Shown here: positions 54,001-64,000 of the stretch, one piece after another | Layout: every line of letters starts with the position of its first letter | How positions within the stretch are numbered: position 1 is the first letter of the stretch | NCBI RefSeq assembly: GCF_014243345.1 | Contig: NZ_JACLZF010000001.1 | Location: 1 to 64,000, forward strand | Direction: 5' to 3' | DNA: 64,000 bases | Origin: Robiginitalea sp. SC105 | Lineage (GTDB): Bacteria > Bacteroidota > Bacteroidia > Flavobacteriales > Flavobacteriaceae | The notes under the pieces: generated by a model | Seen by the model: the letters and a program-made list of their open reading frames with translations, nothing else | Databases searched by the model: none | What the model was told of the DNA's origin: nothing | Translations under genes and position numbers: made by a program

Positions 54001-57000
54001 TTCGCTGCTTCATGGACGAAATCTGGTAAACACTGGATAACCACCAGCGATTCAGGCACCCGGGCAGACCCCGGGAGCACTATTCTTCGGCTTTCCGGCA
54101 CGCCGGGGATTTCGAAGAACTCTTAAAATTAGTATAATTTTATTTCTGTTTAAGGGATCGGACCCCTTATCTTAGGATCTGGCTCCCTGGGCATTTCATC
54201 CATGGACCCCTACCAAACTGCAAATGAAAACAACCCAACCATCGCGCCGGTCCTTTCTCAAAAACGCAGGGTGGATCGGCGCGGGTGCCTTCTTGGTGCC
54301 AAAAACCTTTTATCCCATGAAAGCCACATCATCCAACCCGGATTACCGAAAGCAACCGACCGACACTATCATCGGACACGGGGATTTCCGTTACAGGCTC
54401 CACAAGGATTGGGGCACGCAGGACCTGCGGAATTTCCCGGTAAGGAATTGCCACGAAATGGTGCAGGACCAGCAGGGACGTTTGCTATTGCTGACGAATC
54501 ACCCGGGGAACAATATGCTTATCTACGACCGTTCCGGCAAGGTCCTCGACACGTGGACCCTCAACCTGACGGGCGCTCACGGCCTGACCCTGTCCGAGGA
54601 GGGCGGGGAGGAGTTCCTCTATATCACCTCCACGGACGAACACCGCGTAATCAAGACGGATCTTTCGGGCCGGGTGTTGAAGGAATTCCCCTTTCCACAG
54701 GAAACCGGTCGCTACGATGCCATCGACAAATACCTGCCCACGGAGACCACCGTCGGGCCCAATGGGGATATCTATATCGCCGATGGATATGGTGAAAACC
54801 TGATCCTTCAATACACGCAAAAAGGGGAACTGGTTCGCTTTTGGGGTGGAAAAGGCGATACCGAAGACACCTTTGACTGTTGCCACGGGGTTACCCTGGA
54901 TACGAGGGACCCAACGAACCCGACCCTGCTGGTCACCTCCCGTTCCAAACAGGAATTCAAGCGTTTTTCCCTGGAGGGCAACCACCTGGAAACTATCTCC
55001 CTTCCCGGTTGTTGGATCTGCCGGCCGGTGATCCATGGCGACCAGCTCTATTTTGCCGTGATCGTAACCCGCACCTGGGGTACCTACGACGGATGCCTGA
55101 TCGTGCTGGACCGGGATAACCGCGTCATTTCCTGTCCGGGCGGCACTGCCCCGGAATATGCCAGCGGCTCCTTGATTCCCCCGACATACGACGATTACAG
55201 TTTCCTCAATCCCCACGACGTCTGCGTGGACCAGGACGAAAACCTCTATGTTCCCCAATGGGCTTCGGGCAGGACCTATCCCGTTATGCTGGAACGAATA
55301 AATTGATTTACCGGCCATACCTGGCCGGGCAAATTCAGTTCAGTGGCCCCCTGAGTGTGGACTAAAAAACATTCGTTATGACACCTTTTTTTCGCAACCT
55401 ACGGAAAACAATGCTCGGCCAGCGCCGGATATGGGGCTACCTGGGATACGCCCTCGGGGAAATCCTACTGGTAGTCATCGGTATTCTGCTGGCCCTGCAA
55501 ATCGACGACTGGCGAGAGGAACGCGAACTTCGCGAAAAAGAAAAGGTATACCTGCAGGAGATCCGGAACAACCTGGATGAGGATCGGGAGAACCTGGAAG
55601 CCACCCTGGGATTTAACTCCCGGAAGGATTCCGTAATCACGGCAACCATAGAAGGGATCTTCGCTTCCGGGTCCGAGACAGAGGCCATGCAGCAGATAGT
55701 TGCCAATATGCCCGTACTGGCCGAATTCAGCATCTTTACACAAAACCGGGTGGCATTCGACAACATGCTTTCGGCCGAGAGCATCGACCTGATCACGGAC
55801 GACAGCCTTCGACTGAAGCTGTCGTCCTATTACTCCGTGCAAACGCTCACTTACGGGACCCAGGACCGGGTCAAGGAACTCACCCGCGATTTTGTGGATT
55901 ACATCACCCCGATGTTATTGAACCGGGAAACAATAAGCGGGTTTTTTGGAAGGGAGAATAATCTCGAATCCGCAGAATCGTTGAATTTCAGCAAGAACCG
56001 TTACATCTTCGGGCATTTGTTCGGCACGCGACAGAATCTCGACTCCCACTCCCTGTTCCTCGAGGGGTACCTGCTCCAGGTCGACGACCTTATAACCCAC
56101 ATAGACCAATACCTACTCGTGGCTGCCAAAAAGGGATAGCCAGGCATCCCGTTTCAGGTAGGGGGCAAATGCCGGGTTTGCCTCAAGGGTCCCCGTGTTT
56201 GAAAACCCCAGGGAAAGGGCCTGCCGGAGCGCCTGAAACATGGCCTCATCCTGCCTTAACCGGGCATGGTCCTCGGCCATCCGGATAAACGCATAAGCCC
56301 TTTCCGGGAATGCTTGGGTAAGCAAGCGGCTCAACACAAGGGATTGCTCGTATTGGCCCGCTGCCCGGTAGGCATTGGCCTTTTCAATGCCAAAGGCCAT
56401 TACATACCCTTCCACCCGGGCTTGCATAGCACGAGTCTCTGCGTTTTCCGGATTTCCACCTGTCTCGTATTTCCTCCGGAATCGCTTCCAGGCCGCTTTC
56501 CATTTTGAAAGGGCACCATTCGATTCCCTATCCTGAAGCGCCTTGTCGGCCAGTTGCCAAAACCCGGAGGTCCATTCCTCCTCCTCAGCGAAAAGTTGTT
56601 CCTGCCCTGCTGCGGCATCCCGGTAGGCAACCGATTCACGCATGGCCTGCATCTTCAGCCGAAGCGTATCCAGGGCGTAAACCTCCTGGTACCCTTCATA
56701 GATGGTTGTGTATTCCCTGAGCGCCGCAAGGGGTAGTCCGTCCGCCTCGTAGTTCCGGGCCGCGGCCAGGGCCCTGTGGAACCCCGCTTCCATCCGGCTG
56801 GGGGACAGGACAATCCTCCCCTGATTGTGGGCCGTGAGCGTGAGCCAGTCCATCGCCCGCAGGAGCTCCGGGGGCGGTGGCCACCGGTGGGGGCCATCAA
56901 AGGTGATCAGTTTGTTGCGGATGGATAGTTTATCGAGCCAGTCGCGTGTATGGTGCATCTCCGGGTAATTCATATCCTGCCTGCCGACAATGCCCGCGTA

Positions 57001-60000
57001 CAGAAAATCCGCCCCCGGTCCGGGCAGGTAATTTGACGACGTATCAAACCCGGCCCCGCAGCCGATGACACCGGCCATCTGCCCGGTCAGCACGGCTATG
57101 GAAGCTGCCAGGCGGGACCCCCCGCTGAAGCCTGACAGGTAGATCCGCCTTTCATCGATGGGGTAGCTCCCGAAAATCTCGGAAAACAGCCGGTTGGCAA
57201 TTTCAAAGTTCTGCTCGTAGGGGCCGTTCCGGCAATTGTTGGACCCGACCAGCAGCATCCCGTGTTCCTCTGCTACCGTCCGGAACGCATCCACGGCCAG
57301 GGCGCCCCGGGCCGCCGGGTCAAAAAGGATCAGGATCGGGAGCGGCTGGGTTGGATCTGCAGATCCGGCCAGGTAAGCGGCATAACTTTCACCGGCTGCG
57401 GATGGGACGGGGATGGAATCCACCAACGTCCCGACGGAAAGGGGCATGGCCGTTCCTGCACCTGTTTCCTGCGAAAAAACCGGTGAGCCTACTCCCAGGA
57501 AGCAAAAAAGGATGATGCAACCTGCCCGGCAATTTGGTATCGTCCTCATCCCCTGTCCTTAAGCATATCCGGCCCTTTGACCATGGTGGCCTGATGGCTA
57601 CGGACCGCGTTTCGGATTTGTTGGAGGATTTGCGGGTGCGACTGGTTCAGGTTGTACTGTTCCGACGGATCCGTTTGCAGGTTAAAAAGCAAAGGCGGGT
57701 CGTGTTCCTGCTTATCCGGGCTATATCCGGACTGCGTTTTAAAATGGGCCTTGAAATCCCCCAGGCGTACCGCGTACAGTTCGTCCCCCCGATAATAGAA
57801 CATTTCTTTCCGGTTCCCGGGTTCCCCCTCGAACAACACGGGTCCCAGGTCGATCCCATCCATGGCCCGGTCCTCCGGGACAGGAACTCCCGCCAGGTGG
57901 CTGAAGGTGGTAAACAGGTCCATAGCAGTCCCCATGTCGGACACCACACCCGGGGCAATCTGCCCGGGGCCCCAGAAGATACAGGGCTCCCGCATGCCGC
58001 CCTCCCAGGTGGACCCTTTTCCGCCCCGGAGCAGCCCGGCACTACCCCCCTCTTCATCCATGATCAGCCAGGGGCCGTTATCGGAGGTGAATACAACCAG
58101 GGTACGGGATTCCAGCCCCAGTTCTACCAGGCGGTCCAGGATGCGCCCGACGTTAAAATCGATTTCTTCCACCACGTCCCCGTAAAGCCCGCGCTCGCTG
58201 CGGCCTTCAAAATCTCCGGAGGCAAACAGGGGGACATGGGGGAGGTTATAGGCCAGGTAGAGGAAGAAAGGGTTCTCCCTGTTGGTTTCGATGAATTTGA
58301 TGGACTCGTCCGTATAGCGCCGGGTTATGGTGTGCTGGTCCGCAGGTCGTTCCACAATGCGGGTATCCCGCAGCAGCGGCACATGGAAGGTGTTGACGTC
58401 CCTGGCCGCTTCCGTTTCCCAGAAAGCCATATATCCCCCGACGGCTTCAAAATCGGTGATATTGTCCATATCGTTGCTGTAGGGTATCCCGAAATAGGAA
58501 TCGAACCCATGGTGGGTGGGCAGGAACGGCTCCCGGTGCCCCAAATGCCATTTCCCCACGCAGGCGGCGGCATATCCTGCCTTTTTCAGCTGCTCCGCAA
58601 GGGTCACCTCGCTGGCGGGCAGGCCATTTCTGGAATCGGGAAAGAGCACCCGGTGTACCGGGCTCGCCATCCCGTTTCGAACCGGCAGCCTGCCGGTCAG
58701 CAAAGCGGCCCGGCTGGGCGTACAGACGCTGGCCCCCACATAGAAATTGGTCCATTTTTGCCCCTCGGCAGCCATCTGGTCCAGGCGGGGTGTGCGGATG
58801 GTTGGGTGACCATAGGTGCCCAGGTCGCCATACCCCAGGTCGTCTGCAAAGAGGATGATGATGTTCGGCTTTTCAGGCCTGGCAGGGGTCTGGGCAATTC
58901 CGGGGCATACCAACACGAGGAAGAGGACGGACCATGCAAATACCCGCAGGTGTCCGCCCTTCGTTTCCTGCAAATCTGGATATCCGGGAAGGCACCCCAT
59001 CACGGTTTATTTGAACAACATGGGCGCGAATTCCGAAAGGTAGATGCGCCAGTTGGACCAGGTATGCCCTCCCGGGCTTTCCCGGTAGGTATAGTCAAAG
59101 TCCAGGGCATCGAGCTGTTCCCGCATCGTAACCACGCTTTCATACAGAAAATCATCCTTGCCGCAGGCGATCCAGTACAGGTCCGGGTCGGCCGCCCCGA
59201 GGGCCTTAATCTGCGCTTCGCGCTTGGAATGGTCGATGTTAATGCCAAAACGGCTCAGGTCGGCGAAACCCATGCTCATCACACCGATATAGTCGAACAT
59301 CCCGGGGTTTTCAAAGGAGGTATTCATGGTTTGCAAACCCCCCATGCTCAGGCCGGTAAGCGCCCTGTTTTCCTTCCCGGTCGCGACCTGGTAGTGGGCT
59401 TCAATATACGGGATCACATCGTTGACCAGGCTTTTTTCGAACAGCATGTTGGCCATGCCGCCCGCCCCCTGGGATTCCGTATCCAGTTTCGGGCTTACGG
59501 TAAAGGCAGCCGCCTGGTCCGGGTTGCCATTGGTCATCACCACCAGCATGGGTTTTGCCTTCCCGGCGTTGATCAGGTTGTCAATGATGTTGGGTGCCGC
59601 GCCCAGGGTGGGCCATGCCTCTTCATCCCCGCCCCCGCCGTGCAACAGGTAGAGGACGGGATAGTTTGCATTGCTTTCCGCATAACCGGGGGGCGTATAG
59701 ACGAACATGCGCCGGGTCAGTCCCAGGGTGGGCGATTCGTACCACACCTCGTGGACGGAACCCTTGGGGCCTTTTTTGGCCCAGTAGAGGTCAGAGGCTT
59801 CCCCGGGGACATAAAGGACGCTGGCCGTGCTAAAGCGGCCGTCCCGCACGATATGCTTGTTGGCCGGATCCAGTGTCCGGACCCCATCCACCATAAAGGC
59901 ATAGGCATAGAGCTCCGGGTCCATGGCAGGGACCGTGGCAGCCCAGACCCCGTCCCCACCTTTTTCCAGGGATACCATCTGCTGGGCGAAACCTCCCTGC

Positions 60001-63000
60001 CCATCCGGGGCAACGGGCATCCAGTTGCCCGTGAGTTTGACCTCAGCAGCATCCGGAGCTTTGATCCGGAAGGTCACGGAATTATCTGCTGCAAGTTCGG
60101 GGGATACCACAGGTGTCTGTTGGGCGAGTTCCTGTGCCTGCATGCCTGGGGCAACAAGGAGCAGCATGGTCAAAAAGCCGGCGAACCGCATTTTTCGTAA
60201 GGCCCGTTCCACCGGGATGACAATCCCCAGGCCAGTAAAAGTTATATGTCTCATAATTATCAGGAGGTTTAGCTAAGGAAGATACGCAATCCCGAGGGCA
60301 GTCGCAACAGGGTTTTTGAAGCTGATCGGCCTTTAGCGCAAAGAAGTGGCCTGCAGGGTGCCGCTTCTCCTGTAATTTTCCGAACTCATTCACAGTCTTT
60401 TACCCCTTTTGACTATCTTGACAAAGGGGAACCCTGCAACGGACCCGTAAGATTTTTTAATCCTCTTTTGTCCATGAAACCAGACCTCAATTTTATCCGA
60501 TCCCAGTTCCCGGCTTTCGAGCAGCCCCACCTGAAAGGATGGGCCTTCTTTGAAAATGCCGGGGGATCCTACCCCTGCCGGCAGGTCATCGACCGGCTCA
60601 CGAAATTTTATACCCGGAACAAGGTACAGCCCTATTATCCCTACCCCGCTTCCACTCAGGCGGGGGAAGCCATGGATGAAGCCTACCGCCGGGTGGCAGC
60701 CTACCTGAATGCCGACCCGTCTGAAATCCATTTCGGGCCTTCCACCACCCAGAACGTTTATGTGTTGGCCAACGCCATGCGCCCCATGTGGCAGGAAGGG
60801 GATGAAATCATCGTTTCCTGCCAGGACCACGAGGCAAACGCCGGGGCCTGGCGCCGGCTCGGGGAACGGGGCTTGAAAATCACCGAATGGCACGTGGAAC
60901 CGGATACGGGCATGCTGGATACTGCGGTACTCCGGGGCCTGATGTCCGAACGTACCCGCCTGGTGGCCTACCCCCACTGCTCCAATGTCATCGGGCAGAT
61001 CAACCCCGTAAGAGAAATATCCCAGATGGCCCGGTCGATCGGGGCCCTGACCGCAGTGGACGGGGTCGGCTGGGCGCCCCATGAAATCCCGGATGTACAG
61101 GAGCTCGGGGCGGATATCTATATGTTTTCCTCCTACAAGACCTACGGCCCGCATCTGGGCGTCATGTATGTGAGGGGCAGCCTGATCGGCAAGATGGAAA
61201 ACCAATCGCATTTCTTCAAAGAGGGGATCACCCGCAACATGCTGACCCCGGCCGGACCGGACCACGCGCAGATTGCCGCTGCGGCCGGCATGGCCGATTA
61301 CTTTGATGCAGTGTATGCCCACCATTTCGACGAGGAAGCCTCCGCTGCCGCGAAAGGCCGGACCCTGAACCAGCTGTTCCGGACCCATGAAAAAGATCTC
61401 CTGCAGCCCCTGCTCGAATTCCTCAGGGAACGGGAGGATGTGCGGATCGTGGGACCGGCCTCCGGCACGGACCGGGCGCCCATCGTTTCCATCCTGCCGC
61501 TCAATAAGACCATCGACCAGGTGTACGATACGCTCACCCGGCACCGGCTGATGACCGGCAAAGGGAATTTCTATGCCTACCGCCCGCTGATGGATATGGA
61601 CATCCCGAGGGACCCGGGGGTCATCCGGCTCTCCTTTGTGCATTACACGAGTCCGGAGGAGATCCGGCAACTCATCGAGGGGTTACGGGAGGGACTGGAG
61701 CGATCCTGAAAGCCTGATAGAGTCCTGCAAAACCCAGATCGCATCCTGGATTATTTACCCGTATGCAAACAAACACTAGCAACCTAAAACCAACCCATTA
61801 TGAAACGATTTTTTCTGACTGCCTGCCTGTCCATCCTGCTATCCGCTGCCCTGACGGCGCAGGAAGGCCAGCCCCAGCATCTGCTGGACGGCACTTCCAT
61901 GGATTATTACTACCAGAACGGCAGTGCAGTACACGCCACATTTGAAGCCGGGCAATTCCAATTCGAGTGGTTCCTCGGACCCAATGCGGGGGCAACCGGC
62001 AGCTGCGCCTATAATTCCCGTAAAATCGGGGAGAAACGCTATCTGGTGGGGTTTTCGTTTGATCCCTCAAAGGCCTATGTTACAATTGCGTTCAACTTTA
62101 ACGAGAACGTATTTGCAACCTCGGGCTGGCTCGGTGCCGGCACGGAAGAAGAACTCTTCCTGTTCGAAGCCGGGGTCATTGAAAAATTGAAGCTGAAGGA
62201 AAACTGATTCGCCTAAAACCCACCAACCCAATGTTCCGATTCTTCCGTACGCTCCGTTACCGCTTCCTTGCCCAGAACCGGGTAACCCGCTACCTGTTGT
62301 ATGCCCTCGGGGAGATCGTGCTGGTGGTCATCGGGATCCTGCTGGCGCTTCAAATCAACAGCTGGAGCCAGGACCGGCAAAACAGGGTGGAGGAACAGAA
62401 ATATCTGCTTCGCCTGAAACAGGACTTTGAAACGGATTTAAAATCGATTCAGGATGTTCGCCGAAATTACGAGAGACGGCTCATTTTAGCCCTTGAAGTA
62501 CTCGATTCACTGGGCCCCAACAATGGCGGGGTCATCCGGGACTGGTCTTTTTTTGAAGAAGTCGTCAAAAATATTGCAGAATCGGGAGGGGTGGTCAGGA
62601 ATAACATGGGAGCAGACCTGTTCCGAATACTTGTGACGAATCGATTGGCCCCGGCTAAAATTACGTTTGATGAATTGCTGAGTACAGGTAAGATTTCCCT
62701 GATCCGGGATGATTCCCTGCGCATACAACTCCAATACCATTATCCCAGGCTGGAAAACACCCTGGCTTTCCAGGAAGCCATTATTTTTGATGTCCAGCGG
62801 ACGTACCGCCAGGCCATGTTTGCCAATCAGATCAGCACCCTGAACCAGAAAGTTTTCCGGGAAATCGCACCAACCATGACGGACCGGGGGCAGTTGATCA
62901 TTGCCATCGAGAACTACCTCAGGATATCCGCCGAATTCCTCAGGGCTATTTTTTACAATCCGGACTCCCACTACAATAACACCCTGAAAATGTTGGAACG

Positions 63001-64000
63001 CGTGGAACTCCAAATTAAAGGCCCAAAATGAAAAAATTTACATCCCTCCAGTTCTTACTGGTAATCTCAATGACCTTCGGACAAACCGATTATGAAAAAG
63101 CAGCGGAAACCGTTCAGAAAAATACGGTTAAAAGCCATCTCTATTTCCTCTCCGACGACCTGCTCCTGGGCCGGGAAACGGGGACCCGCGGAAACCGGAT
63201 AGCGGCCGCCTATCTGGCGGACCAGCTGATGCGTTTCGGGGTGGAACCCAACCCTGTATCCGGGGATTACTACCAGGATTTCGAACTACACCGCCGAAGT
63301 GCCCCGGACCGCCTGGAACTCGGCCTGGATGGCAGTGGTCCTTTGCGGACGGTAGCCCTTTATACGTACAGTATTGTCGCCGACACACGCACCGTATTTT
63401 TGAATTACGGGGAACCCGCCGATTATTCCGGCCAGGAAGTGGCAGGAAAAATAGTCCTGGTCCGGGGTGGCACGCCCGGGGGTAACGGACTTAACGAAAC
63501 CTATCAGGCAACCCGCCGCAAACGCGAAGCGGCCATGGAACACGGGGCCCTGGGGCTCGTTGAACTGGTTTCCTTCGATGACGCTACCTGGGACCGGGTC
63601 GAGCGCGGACTATCGAGCCGAACCGGACTTCCAACCGAAGAACCGCCCTTTATCCACCTCTGGGTACAGGACCCGGGAAGCCTGTCGCTTCCGCAAATCG
63701 GGGCGGAGATACCCATCACATTGGATTCCGACGACCCGGAATTGCAAGTCATCCAAACCCGCAATGTGGTTGGGATGCTACCGGGTACCGATCCGATCCT
63801 GGATGACGAATACATCATCTATTCGGCCCACTACGACCATATCGGCACCGGTAAACCGGATGCCTCCGGCGACTCTATCTATAACGGCGCCCGGGACAAC
63901 GGAATCGGGACCACTGCCGTCCTGTCCATAGCCGAAAACCTGGGCAAATACCCAACGCGCCGACCGGCGCTGTTTGTTTTCTTCACGGCCGAAGAACTGG

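Overview
The window is chromosomal DNA from a GC-rich member of the Flavobacteriaceae (Bacteroidota), most like Robiginitalea or a close relative. The evidence is a SusC/SusD pair, a type IX secretion sorting domain, Flavobacteria-restricted families (putative porin, GSCFA, DUF4230, DUF4136, DUF5522, DUF6090), lipoproteins with a late lipobox Cys, near absence of Shine-Dalgarno sequences, and the Bacteroidota promoter form TTG-N19/20-TAnnTTTG upstream of many genes. No integrase, transposase, prophage or CRISPR array was seen. The genus is inferred from general resemblance only.

Layout. 0-0.2 kb: a leftward promoter and boxA-like leader that look like the start of an rRNA operon lying just outside the left edge. 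0.4-8.3 kb: outer-membrane porin, a giant secreted beta-propeller protein with thrombospondin-3 repeats and a T9SS tail, an FN3 lipoprotein and a small exported protein. 8.4-13.8 kb: a leftward SusC-SusD-Calx-beta lipoprotein operon. 14-19.4 kb: rnhB, a large lipoprotein, an OmpA-family protein and a DUF3108/TapB-like protein. 19.3-25.6 kb: lipB, a lipoprotein, a Pmp3 proteolipid, lysS, a DASS dicarboxylate transporter, a 53-residue membrane peptide and a Spy-like protein. 25.6-29 kb: leftward operon of a mini HExxH protein, ACC-deaminase-like enzyme, glucosaminidase-LysM lipoprotein and hemL. 29-34 kb: quinohaemoprotein alcohol dehydrogenase, DUF5522, DUF4136, aromatic amino acid hydroxylase. 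34-40 kb leftward: M61 peptidase, DUF4230, GSCFA, alaS. 40-43.3 kb rightward: M23 peptidase, MerR regulator, lemA and two TPM proteins. 43.3-47.8 kb leftward: der, an atypical acyltransferase, era and an alanine/sodium symporter. 47.9-48.7 kb: tRNA-fMet, a dense cluster of hairpins and repeats, and two small genes.

48.7-64 kb is the most accessory part. It holds a leftward three-gene module of the kind best known from Planctomycetes (five-TM cytochrome/leucine-rich protein, DUF1501 Tat protein, PSD1/DUF1549/DUF1553 cytochrome) with a divergent Tat-exported propeller protein. It continues with two DUF6090 paralogues, a leftward esterase-sulfatase-hydrolase operon, a class V aminotransferase and an M28 peptidase cut by the right edge.

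How the parts work together: housekeeping genes (rnhB, lipB, lysS, hemL, alaS, der, era, tRNA-fMet) alternate with envelope genes. The SusCD operon imports an unknown polymer; nothing next to it reveals the substrate. The 56-60 kb operon looks fitted to sulfated, esterified polymers. Several convergent gene pairs overlap tail to tail, so the genome is compact. The best candidates for undescribed biology are the cytochrome/DUF1501 module, the hairpin cluster after tRNA-fMet, the acyltransferase between der and era, and an unassigned leftward terminator near 24.5 kb.
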